Assembly (NCBI GenBank): GCA_036768485.1
Contig: JAVLUZ010000512.1
Span: forward strand, 62,001 to 126,000
Direction of reading: 5' to 3'
Source of the DNA: Mermis nigrescens
Taxonomy: Eukaryota > Nematoda > Enoplea > Mermithida > Mermithidae
Length of the DNA stretch: 64,000 nt
Shown: piece by piece, positions 14,496-24,188 of the stretch
How positions within the stretch are numbered: position 1 is the first letter of the stretch
How the letters are laid out: every line of letters starts with the position of its first letter
Made by a program: the position numbers and the translations under genes
The notes under the pieces: model-generated
The model's database searches: none
Seen by the model: the letters and a program-made list of their open reading frames with translations, nothing else
What the model was told of the DNA's origin: nothing

Positions 14496-14588
14496 GCTGT
14501 GTTACATATGTGAATCATGAGCATAGAATGGCATTCACTGGAGACGCACTGCTAATTCGAGGCTGTGGTAGGACGGATTTTCAGCAAG
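14496..14588 (+). CDS. ETHE1: ETHE1 exon 4
   Basis: The acceptor 'actttacacag' and the donor 'caag|gtatgt' bound 93 bases coding CVTYVNHEH, then [19 protein letters not shown], then QQ. It includes the bridging Asp (TGDAL) and the RGCGRTDFQ signature of ETHE1. Both splice sites are good and phases fit. The upstream intron (11985-14495, 2511 bases) holds the element at 13494-14291. Confidence 0.92.
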
Positions 14589-14649
14589 GTATGTACTGAA
14601 TAATTTTAGGTTAGACATTAAGCGCCTTTGTGACGGAAATGTTTGATAC

Positions 14650-14884
14650 CATACCTGGGCGTGGGGGGTCTGGGGGATATGCACCCCCCAGAAACCAAAA
14701 CACCCTCCAGAATTCAAATTTTGAAAATTTTCGTTTTTCGCAATTTTTTTGATGATAATGGATAGTGTTCGATGAAAAACGTTGAAAACTGGTGTTTTTT
14801 CGCCATACCACCATTTTTAAGGTCATTTTTTGACCTTTGAAAAATCTTGCACCCCACCCAGAACGTTGGTGCCGCCCACCTATG
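14650..14884 (+). mobile_element. CATACCTGGGCG-type MITE, copy 3
   Basis: 235-bp copy from 'catacctgggcgtgg' to 'gccgcccacctatg' with a perfect 8-bp duplication 'tttgatac' (14642-14649, 14885-14892). It sits 61 bases past the donor of ETHE1 exon 4. Confidence 0.92.
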
Positions 14885-15164
14885 TTTGATACTAGCATTG
14901 ATGTCCGCAACACGTTGTATAATATAAGTCAACAAAATTTTAGGTGGGGTAAGCGAGTAGGCCGCTTTAAGGGAGGAGTTCAAGTGGAACTCTACTTATG
15001 GTCAAAATAGCAAACTAAAAATAGATTAAAATGGCAAGTTAGTAAAAAAATCAAAACTTTTGTAGATTTGATTATAAAAATAATAAAGATGTAATACATA
15101 AATTCAATGAATCATAAAAGTCTCTCGCGCTGGACCGGATTCGTTTGCGCCCTGTTAAAAGTAC

Positions 15165-17450
15165 AGTGCATAGTTTCCTAAGGTCCAGAGTTGAGGGAGG
15201 GGTGAAATCCAAAAAGTGGGAGACCAGCATACCTGGGCGTGGGGTGTTCGGGGTATGCACCCCTCAGAAAGCGAAATGCCCCCCAGAAAGCAAAATACCC
15301 CTCCCCCTCAGAAACTAAGATACCTACCCCCAGAATTCGATTTTTTGAAATTTTTTTTGTTTTTTTTCGCAATTGTTCTGATGCCAATGGATAGTGCTCG
15401 ATGGAAAACGTTTAAAAATTTTGTATTTTTGCGCTATACCACCATTTTTAAGGCCATTTTTTGAACCTTTGAAAAATCTTGCAACCCCCAGAATTTCAGT
15501 GCCGCCCACCCATGGGGACCAGTCAGTAAATTAAGTGGTTTATTATTATTAGCCGACACAAGTTTTTGTACGAGTTTCTTTGTGCATGTACAAAGATCTC
15601 CGAAAAGGTCTTTGTATGAGCTAACAAATTTTTGCAGATATATTATATAAATATATTTTTAAACATACACATTTTTACATACAACCAGTGTGTGACCTGC
15701 GACCGGCTTGCCGTCGTAAACGGTGTTATGTTTGTACAAGGTACCTTTGTACATGTACAAAGATGGTACCCAAAAGTCTTTGTACATTTTGTACATGCAA
15801 ATTTTTGTGTACCATAATATGGTAGAGTAGCGATTTTACTGTTGTTAAAGCAGGCTTTTTCGACCTTTGGTCAGTGCGTTTTTGTACAAGGTACGTTTGT
15901 ACATGTATATACAAAGATGCTTCTTAAAAGTCTTTGTACATTTTGAACACAAATTTTTGGGTACTATAATATGGTACAGTTGCGGTTTTAGTGTGGCAAA
16001 AACAGAGTTAGTTGACGTTTGGTAGTGTATTGTAGCTAATTTCTGGGTTTCTGAGGGCAAAAATAACTAATAATTGTTCTCAAAACGGCGCGAAGCGCCG
16101 AATAATTTAACAGTTTTCCTTTCAAAATGCAATTTCTGACATTACAAAGATATATAGAACACACAATCACTCATATCGGCGCGAAGCGCCGAAAATTTTT
16201 GCGAATTTCAAAGCTTTTTTGCAGGTTTTGTCTTCCCAAAAATCTTTGTACATGTACAAAGACGGTCCCTATTTGTACATCGGGAATAATCTTTGCCGAA
16301 TACAAAAAAAACCGTGCCTTTGGTAGTGTATTTTAGCTAATTTCTGGGTTTTCTGAATATTTGACATTTTTCCATTCTAAATGCAATTCCGCCATTTCGG
16401 AGATATATAGAACAGACAACTACTGATCTGGGCCCGAAACGCCTGAAATTTCGGGAATTTTACATCTTTTTACAGTTTTTGTCTTCCTAAAAATCTTTGT
16501 ACATGTACAAAGACGGTCCTGAAAAGTCTTTGTACATCGGCGAAAAATCTTTGCCGGATACAAAAAAACCGTGGTCCTTAATGTGATGATTTGGCCTGAA
16601 GTTGATAATATTAGGTCGGCGCGAAGCGCCTTTTTATGAGCGTTTGATGGAATTTACACATAAAATTCGATTGAGAAAGCTAAAACAACTTGTACTACAA
16701 AATCATGACTTTTACAGAAATGTAATATGCCAATTAAATTTTCTAATAACCACAACTGCGCTTATAAATCCAATGCAACATAAAGATAAATTAGTCAATT
16801 TTATCTTTGAACGGCAAAAAAAGTGCAAAGTTATTAAAGAGTACTTATTTTTGCATAAAATTTTTAAAACAGTAGAAATGGACACAAAGGATATTTGAAT
16901 CTGCTTAAAGGTGCCTTGATTACACAAAGATTGATTTTGGAGTGTTTAAACTCCTGCTTGTATGTAAATACAGCATATTGGCGATATTTTGCGCGAAGCA
17001 CCGAAAATTGTTCGAAGTTTCCTGAAATATACTGCAAAAACGCTAAAATTAATATCACTTTGCCCCAGAAAGTATTTTAACATTGTATAAAAATGGCTCC
17101 AAAAATAAATGCACGAGCCGAGATCGATTTTTGGCCGAAACCTGTACTTTTTAGCAATTTTTAGTTGTATTTTTGCTATTTTCGGCCAAAATGGTGGTCA
17201 TTTACCCCCCCCCTCAAATATGGCCGAAAACCATATGTATCAGGGGGCTTTAGAGAATTCCTCAATAAGGCTTGGACGTCCCCCCCACACCCCCAACCCC
17301 AAAATGTCAGAAAATTTTGACCCACCCTCCCCTATTTTTGGCGAAAACTTGCGCTTTCTGTCTATTTTTAGGTGTTTTTGCCACTTTTGGCCAAAAATCG
17401 GAGCCGCTTACTCCCCCTAAAAATGGCCGAGAAAGATACATTTAACAGGT
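15165..17450. repeat. Duplicated repeat block, copy A (interrupted by a MITE)
   Basis: Runs parallel to copy B. Shared landmarks in order are 'cagagttgagggagg', 'attaagtggtttatta', 'catgtacaaagatctccga', 'gtgtgacctgcgaccggc', 'ttgtacatgtacaaagac', 'gcgcttataaatcc', 'gcgcgaagcaccgaaa' and 'tgtataaaaatggctcc'. Copy A has extra internal material at 15845-16330, a second round of the 'ttttgtacaaggta' unit. The 98-codon frame at 16602-16898 is not open in copy B, so it is probably non-coding. Confidence 0.82.
15228..15514 (+). mobile_element. CATACCTGGGCG-type MITE, copy 4, inside the duplicated block
   Basis: Extends from 'catacctgggcgtgg' to 'gccgcccacccatg', flanked by 'gagaccag' (15220-15227) and 'gggaccag' (15515-15522). 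The paralogous block at 17.5 kb lacks it and reads straight through, giving an empty site. Confidence 0.9.
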
Positions 17451-19150
17451 GGTTTAGGCCATAGTTTCCCAAGGTGCAGAGTTGAGGGAGGGTTGAAATC
17501 CCAAAATGGCGAACCATAAATTAAGTGGTGTATTATTTTTAGCCGACACTATTTTTTGTATATACGAGCGTCTTTGTGCATGTACAAAGATCTCCGAAAT
17601 GGTCTTTAAATGAGCGAATAAATTTTTGTATATATATTATATAAATATATTTTTAAACATACACCTTTCTACATACTACTAGTGTGTGACCTGCGACCGG
17701 CACGCAGTCCTAAGCACGTTTTTTCTGTGCAAGGTATCTTTTTACATTTACAAAGTGGTACACAAAAGTCTTTGTACACTTTGTACATGCAAACTTTGTG
17801 TACTATAATATAGTACAAGAGCGATTTTAGTGTGGTTAAACAGGATTTTTGACCTTTGGTAGTGTATTTTAGCTGATTTCCGGGTTTCTGAATATTTGAC
17901 ATTTTTCCAATCTAAATGCAAATTCTACCATTTTAGAGATATATAGGACAATTTCTGATTTTGGCGCGAAGCGCCGAAAAATTTTGGGAATTCTACACCC
18001 TTTTACAGTTTTTGTTTTCCCAAAAATCTTTGTACATGTATCTTCAAAGACGGTCCTGACAAGTCTTTGTACATCGGGAAAATCTTTGCCGATTACAAAA
18101 AAACCGTGGTCCTTTGCTAATTCGACCTGAATTTAGTTGATAATATTACTTCGGCGCGAAGCACCGAAATTTTCATGAGCTTTTGATGAAATTCACACAT
18201 AAAACTTGACTTAGTAAACTGAAATAACTTGTACTACAAAATCAGAAATATTACAGAAATTGTTATATGCTAATTAAATTTGTAATAAGCACGAATGCGC
18301 TTATAAATCCAAAGCAACTTCAAGATAAATAAGTCAATTTTATCTTTGAACGGCAAAAAAGTGCAAATTTGTTAAATGATATTTATTTTTGCATAAAATT
18401 CTAAGAACAAATAGATCCGAAAGATATTTGAATCTACAAAAAGATACATTAAACAAAGATTGATTTTGGAGTGTTTAATGCCCGTGCTTGAATCTAAAAA
18501 TAGTATATTAGCGATATTCTGCGCGAAGCACCGAAACTTTTTTCCCCAAAAAATACTGAAAAAACGTTAAAATTAATATCACTTTGCACTAGAAAGTATT
18601 TTAACATTGTGTAAAAATGAGTCCATGAATAAATGCGCGAGTCGAAATCGATTTTTGGCGAAAACCTGCATTTTTGGCCATTTTTAGGTGCGTTTTTGCG
18701 ATTTTTGCCGAAAATTGGCCGTCATTTACCCCTCCCCGCTAAAAATGGCCGAAAACCATACGTGTAACAGGGAACTTTGTGGAGTTCCCCACCCATAGTT
18801 GGACGTCCTTCCAACAACACCCTCCCCAGCGTCAGAAAATTTTGACCCATCCTCCCCTATTTTTGGCGAAAACTTGCACTTTTTGGCTATTTTTAGGTGT
18901 TTTTGCCACTTTTGGCCAGATATCGGAGCCACTTTACCCCCCCCCTAAAAATGGTCGAGAAATATACATGTAACTGGGAGTTTAGGTCATCCCCAACCAC
19001 AGTTTCAAGCCCCAAACCCCCTCCAAGGTCAGAAAAGTTTTGACCTTCTTCCCCATTTTCGGCGAAAACTTTCGTGTTTTTGGCTATTTTTTGGTGTTTT
19101 TGCCATTTTTGACCTAAAGTCGAAGCCGCTAACCCCACTCTTTCTAAAAA
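17100..19150. repeat. Units built on 'ttttggcgaaaact...ggtgtttttgcca'
   Basis: At least four imperfect units of about 170-190 bases lie in 17110-17450 and 18640-19150, with further copies at 20340-20480, 36880-37050 (reverse-related) and 41090-41300. Each unit contains 'aaaatggccgaaaa', a purine/pyrimidine-skewed run of C, and 'gtcagaaaattttgaccca'. No coding capacity. Confidence 0.7.
17459..18990. repeat. Duplicated repeat block, copy B (uninterrupted)
   Basis: Second copy of the block at 15165-17450, starting 'atagtttcccaaggtgcaga'. It keeps the same order of landmarks to 'tgtgtaaaaatgagtcc' near 18608, then goes into units of 'gatttttggcgaaaac'. Divergence is moderate, with many small indels, so the duplication is not recent. 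Confidence 0.8.
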
Positions 19151-19470
19151 TGGCCAGGGACCCCTACCTGAAATTTCCAGCCGTTACGTGTATGCCGAGG
19201 ACCCCTCTCCCAAAATTTTGAGCTGTTACATGCACGTTTTATAGTGATAGTTTGTCTATTTTCGCTCCTAATTACATTTAAAAATACTGTATTACTTCGT
19301 GAAATTCGTATAGTTAGGTGCACTTTTGCCATACAAAAAATTAAGTTCAAAAAAATTCAGAAGGTTTTCACCACAAATCGTGTGCTAGTTACTTGAGTCT
19401 TGGACCCTGAGGGGGGTAATACCCCCCAAACTCTCCTTCCCCCTATGGGAACGTGTGGTTTGGGCCATCA
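19150..19470. repeat. Repeat pair member 1 (with 20485-20785)
   Basis: About 300 bases repeated in the same orientation at 20485-20785. Shared phrases are 'aaatttccagccgttac', 'gaattttgagctgttacatg', 'ggtgcacttttgccata' and 'gacttgagtcttggacc'. The insertion at 19481-20327 lies between the two. Confidence 0.8.
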
Positions 19471-19480
19471 CTTAGCCATA

Positions 19481-20327
19481 GGGTGCCCAGATACCTTTGG
19501 TCCAAAATCAGGACGTTTGAAGAAAAAGTACCTTTTTTCAAAATAACGTTTATTACTACAATAAAACATCAAATTCACACGTATTTACTGTTAGATGATA
19601 TGTGATTCAGCAAATTTTCGTCACCCAAAATCTTTTAGTACATTTCACCAGACGATAAAGAACAAGTTGTTTTAATTTGAAGCAAGCATTTAAGGGTTTT
19701 AACATTCAATCGATTTTGATCGTCTGTAGTGTCCATTGCTTTTTGCACAAGGAAAATACTCGTTCCACAGCCCCGTTTGATCTAGGAATCGAAAAAATTA
19801 CGCCAACTGGAGTTTTTAAATCAACAAATTTTTTGGTTCGAAAAAGTGGACCATTTTTTATCAATCGGCAAATTACAAACAATCATAGGCATACATACAC
19901 GACTTGTAATATGATAATCTATGTATCTGAATATGGAGTGATTGAACTGAAAAATAAAAAACTAAAACACACTGATTGGCCCATTTTGCAAAAAATGTCA
20001 TAAAACCGATCAGCTGTGTAACGCCAAAATCGATCAGCTGTAACACATCTATTTTATTTCTGACCAGTGCGGATAATTGTGCGGTTTAAATTTCGTGTGA
20101 ATTGGTCAGCTTTAATGAATAGTAGTAATCTATTTTTACAGTAAGTAATTAATTGAGCGCAACATACTTTATTCAAGATTCAGCTTGATTATCTTGAAAT
20201 TTTCAAAAATTTCAGGACAAATCAGGATATAAACCTGAATTTTAAGACAAAATCGGACATTTTTAGAATCAGGACGAGCTTCTAAAAATCAGTACAATCC
20301 TGATAGAATCAGTACATCTGGGCACCC
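19481..20327. mobile_element. GGGTGCCCAGAT-ended element with possible TA duplication
   Basis: 847-bp insertion with terminal inverted repeat 'gggtgcccagat'/'atctgggcaccc', flanked by TA on each side. Neighbouring repeat units ('ttcaagccccaaac' family) run on from one flank to the other, supporting insertion. Subterminal 'atcaggac' motifs occur at both ends. An internal 108-codon frame (19677-20003) shows no similarity I recognise. TA duplication would fit a Tc1/mariner-like mobiliser, but the termini alone do not prove it. Confidence 0.8.
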
Positions 20328-20484
20328 TACCCACCCACGCTTTCAAGCCCCGAACTCCCAGGAAAGTTTTGACCACCCTTCCCCATTTTTGGCGAAAGCT
20401 TGGGCTTTTTCTGGCTATTTTTAGGTGTTTTTGCCATTTTTGACATAAAATTGGAGTTGCTAACCCCCCTCCTTCTAAAAATAG

Positions 20485-20785
20485 CCAAGGAATCCTACCC
20501 AAAATTTCCAGCCGTTACATGTATGCTGAGGACCCCCTCTCTCAGAATTTTGAGCTGTTACATGCATGTTTTTAAGTGATATTTTGTCTATTTACTCTTG
20601 CTTACATTCAAAAATACTGTGTCACTTCGTGGAATTCTAATAGGTAGGTGCACTTTTGCCATACTAAAAATCAACTTCAAAATATTTAAAAGGTTTTCAC
20701 CAAAAATCGTTTGACAGAGACTTGAGTCTTGGACCATGAGGGGGTTAATACCCCCTTCACCCCCTACCTATGGGAATGTGTGGTA
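20485..20785. repeat. Repeat pair member 2 (with 19150-19470)
   Basis: See 19150-19470. It ends 'atgggaatgtgtggt', at the acceptor of the possible exon that follows. Confidence 0.8.
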
Positions 20786-20788
20786 CAG

Positions 20789-20926
20789 TGCCCACAAGTC
20801 CGAAAGTTTCTGAAAACGCATGAGTGCATTAAAAAACTAACTGAATCCGTGCAGAAAATAAGGATTTTCAATCGTAGTGAAGTTCTAGACCAGATTGTCG
20901 ATAAAAATGACGCGGCGCGGGCTTAA
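20789..20926 (+). CDS. Putative 3'-terminal coding exon, unknown protein
   Basis: After the possible acceptor 'gtgtggtacag' there are 45 codons to TAA at 20924-20926. The peptide is rich in Lys/Glu/Leu/Ile with helix-like spacing (KFLKTHECIKKLTESVQKI; RSEVLDQIVDKNDAARA). The composition is like a real soluble helical protein and unlike nearby frames. I do not recognise the family, and it does not match the missing C-terminus of ETHE1. No AATAAA follows closely. The acceptor lies exactly at the end of a dispersed repeat, which weakens the case. Confidence 0.32.
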   Translation, partial: CPQVRKFLKTHECIKKLTESVQKIRIFNRSEVLDQIVDKNDAARA

Positions 20927-20929
20927 GGA

Positions 20930-21430
20930 TTACTAATAAGTAAGAATTTAATCACTCGGCAGCGAAGCGCTCGAAAAATTTTTGAGTTTTAACTCTCTAA
21001 AACGCATTTTTAACATTACAAAAATTTTCCACAAGTGCCAACACAAGCCCAAAAATTTTTCCTATTTCCCAAAATTTTGGTTGACAAAAGTGGAAAAAAA
21101 CGGTGGTCACGAAAGTAAATTCTTAATGTGAAAGATCTGAGTATAAAGTTATATACAACTAACGAACTACAGTAAGTACAGTAAGGAGGTTAATGTATGA
21201 TAATCATTATAACTTGCTGTTTAAGTTTTGAAAATTCTCCTGAATTCTCCTAGATTTCCAGGATTCCAACTGAATTCTCCTGACATTTTAAACTTCTCCT
21301 GCATTCTCCTGCATGTTTACAACTTCTCCTGAAATTTCTCCTGAAAAGCCCATTCTCCTGCTCCTGCTCCTGAAAATTTTAGATTCTCCTGAATTCAGGA
21401 GAATTCTCCTGCACCTGGCAACCCCGAGTG
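20930..21430. repeat. Repeats including a 'ttctcctgaattctcctg' cluster
   Basis: 20930-21160 holds a degenerate hairpin ('cggcagcgaagcgctcga'). 21235-21420 holds about ten 'ttctcctg' motifs and ends 'gcacctggcaacccc', a sequence typical of transposon termini. The opposite terminus was not identified. Confidence 0.5.
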
Positions 21431-21870
21431 TACGGCGAGAAGAAGCGTGCACACTACGCGAGGAAAACTAACAGACGAGTTCTGAGGCCAAGCAGGTAAA
21501 AAGGCACGTACTGGAGTCTGCTCACGTACGGCGACGAAACGAAAAAAGATACGCTCAGCGCGGAAGCTGGCGGAGAGGCTCTCAGGCTCAAAAACTAATT
21601 GTAAATGTAAAATCTTAAAGTGCCGTCAAAGTGCGCTCGCCACAGTTTTAACTGACGCGGAAAAAGAGGCGTAACAACACGAAACCAAGAGATATGAAAA
21701 GGATCTATTAATACGACAATAGGCCTATGGGCAAAAGCTTACGGTAAAGGTATGTACAAACGAGACAGAGCATCAAATATGAGACACACACATAATGATC
21801 TTTTAACACTCGTAAGATATGATAACACACATACCAATTTGCACTCCAAGTCGCATTAAGCCCGAGTGCC
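21430..21870. other. GC-richer unassigned segment
   Basis: 21430-21600 is clearly more GC- and CpG-rich than its surroundings ('gtacggcgagaagaagcg', 'ctcacgtacggcgacgaaac'). No long open frame was found. It could be a promoter or 5' UTR, but nothing downstream supports this. Confidence 0.3.
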
Positions 21871-23168
21871 CATTTTCCTATCCCGGATTTTGATTTTAAA
21901 TATGTGTGGGAAAGGAATGAAAAATATGATAATTTTTAGGGGAAGGTGGTCCCAGGCGACTCGCTTAAGCGCTACGCTTAACGGTACATCTGGGGCAATC
22001 AATCGGTTTTTTTCATCTGTTTCAAAAAACCCTAACCGATTTTATCCCCAAAAAATTTTTCAGTGTTAAGTTTACAAACATAAGTTTGGCACATACAAAC
22101 GTACTACAATCAAAGGGCTACAAACTGGCACAAACCGAATTTATTTACACTCCACTTTCTCTGTTCAGAAGTCAGGAGAAGTCGAATAGGAAAAAAATAA
22201 AATACTTTCTAAGGGGTGGCAAACAAAAATATGAAGTGAAGAAGTCGGGAGAGGTCGAATAGGATAAAAATAAAGTACTTTTTAAGGGGTGGCGAACAAG
22301 AACATGAACAAACACGTATTTTTCACAGTCCACCACATTGTGAACTTTAAAAATCTGAAACGAACGCCCCATTGAGTGTAAATAAATTCGGGTTGGGCCG
22401 AGTTTTTAGCCCTTTGATTGTAGTACATTTGTATGTGCACAAAACTTATGTTCCGTAAAATATTTGATATTATTTACCAATTAAATACGAAAAAACCTTT
22501 TTTTCGCCCATTTGACACCTTCAGATTTCGAAGTTTACACCTCCATAAACAACTCAATATTACGTTTTTTAGAACGCGGTTTGCTTCGACGTGCTAGCCC
22601 TTGAAAGTTACTTTATATTTATTTATTCAAATTATCTTAACTCATAACCGAAAAAGTTGGAAGAGAAATCTTGGACAAAATCTGTTTTTACTTATCACTA
22701 AGAGTGTAAAGTTTAAACTCCTAGTACTGTGTATTGATTGTAGAAAAGTTTGAAAGTCTGATTCGTTATTATGACCTCACAAAGAACATTTTTAAAAAAT
22801 TCATCATCCCGACGCTCTGGGCGGAAAAATTTTTCCAGTGTAAAGTTCATACCTGCACTAATGACACATTATTGATTGTAAAAGAAACAAATAAATTTTG
22901 ACGTCGACAGCGCTTAAGACGAGGCAGATTTTAAAGGTAGTTACCACGTTCTTTCTACTTAGTGGAGAATATGGCGGGGAAAAATATATTTTTGTCTCAG
23001 ACTCTTTGCAATAAACCGCCTCTAAATTCGAAAATATTTTTTTTGAGAAAAATAAAAAAGTTTCTCCTAGTTTTTATAACCGTCTACCTTTCGAAACCAA
23101 TCAAACTGCATAGAAGTATAAAACTGAGTTAGATATGCTCTTGCACATGAAAACAGGAATTGTAGAAT
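21870..23168. repeat. 'gtgtaaagt'-rich dispersed repeat
   Basis: Shares long diverged stretches with 25130-25960 and, reversed or rearranged, with 59560-60640. Common phrases are 'aaaaataaagtacttt', 'gaataggataaaa' and 'acgcagaacatttttaaa'. The 22180-22290 part contains two direct units of 'gtcgaatagg'. No coding function was recognised. Confidence 0.6.
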
Positions 23169-24188
23169 AGCAAAGAAAAATGCTCCGATGGTACAAAAAC
23201 GACGAATATACTCGGGATTGTGGATTATTAAGGATGTAAAAGGAGGGGACTAGTAAAAAGCTACCTATGTGTGTATACGTGTAAAGTCGCAAAATCTATT
23301 AAAAAACAGACTTTCTCGAAGCAACGCAGAAAATCGAAGTACATTCTGCGGCCTGCAGATTGGACTAATCTATTCAACCAAAAATCGATTCAAAAAGCAA
23401 CAAGTTATAGATCGTTTCATTTCACTTTGCGGATTTCTTTTGAATTTAATCTAAACGAATCAGGCTACAAAAGTGGTTTACACTTTATATGCACTGATGC
23501 GGTTTGGCAATAGCAAGCGTCTCACCATAACTGGATACTGTAGAATATCACAACTAAAAAAACACTTGAAACTTGCTCAAAAACCTCAAAGTAAAATGAA
23601 ACGGACTATAGCTATGCAGTAGCTATGGGAAATTAGATGGAGTAAACTACATAGGAGCGACTTTGCAAGTTAATTGAATGAAATTGGAAACATCGATGCA
23701 TTCAAGACAACCACAGAAATTGTTGGTTTAAAGCAGTAGGAAACGCGTAAGCTTACGTGAAACAGACTACATGTCACTTGCATGCCCGCAACCATTGTGT
23801 GTACTAATTAATTGAAGCCAGGTTTGCTTGTTACAACGCTCATGATAACAGAATAAAATACAATACAATTACAGTTAGTTATCTATTTTTTGCCGATACG
23901 AGCAATTCAGCGTCAATTTACAAAAAGCAAACATTTTAGATTATTTTTATACACTCTTATGTGAAGTATTTAAAATTATTTAAAGAGGAATACAGTTTTT
24001 CAGGGGCCGCAGAATAATCTTCAATTTTTTGCGTTGCTTAAAGTTTGATTTTTAGCAGATTTTACGACTTTAGACGTATACTTACGTACATAGGTAGCTT
24101 TTTCCTAGTCCCTCATTTTAAATCCTTAGTAATCCACAATCCTAAGTATATTCGTCTGTTTTGTTCCATCGGAGCATTTTTCTTTGCT
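23169..24188. mobile_element. Long-TIR element (about 180-bp terminal inverted repeats)
   Basis: The left arm 23169-23345 ('agcaaagaaaaatgctccga', 'aaaggaggggactag') is mirrored by 24005-24188 ('tcggagcatttttctttgct', 'ctagtccctcattttaaat'). The 650-base centre is unique AT-rich DNA. Related elements lie at 61351-62019 and, as a single arm, at 58880-59040. Confidence 0.85.

Larger units (their letters stand above)
10250..14588 (+). pseudogene. ETHE1: ETHE1-like persulfide dioxygenase, 5' four exons only, damaged splice donor
   Basis: ETHE1 is a mitochondrial iron-dependent persulfide dioxygenase of the metallo-beta-lactamase fold that oxidises glutathione persulfide in sulfide breakdown. Four exons (10250-10354, 10414-10558, 11799-11984, 14496-14588) give 176 complete residues plus a split Gly. 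The order matches the family: an Arg-rich, acid-poor N-terminus fitting mitochondrial import, [25 protein letters not shown], the metal motif THAHADH at about 86-92, PGHTDG (His about 143), and [19 protein letters not shown] (Asp about 162). Phases agree at every junction. Two defects stand out: intron 2 starts CT instead of GT, and the C-terminal third (about 75-80 residues, including the last metal-ligand His of the PAHDY motif) was not found by eye on the plus strand from 14589 to about 41 kb. It could be a decayed copy, a gene with a remote last exon, or one with a sequencing error at the donor. Confidence 0.75.

Noticed and set aside
16602..16898. 98-codon forward frame with protein-like composition
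   Set aside because: The homologous stretch in copy B (18160-18460) is not open, and the start lies in the GC hairpin repeat.
20789..20926. Missing C-terminal exon of ETHE1
   Set aside because: Lacks PAHDY, NPRL and the final PAN-x-CG-type motif expected of that region.
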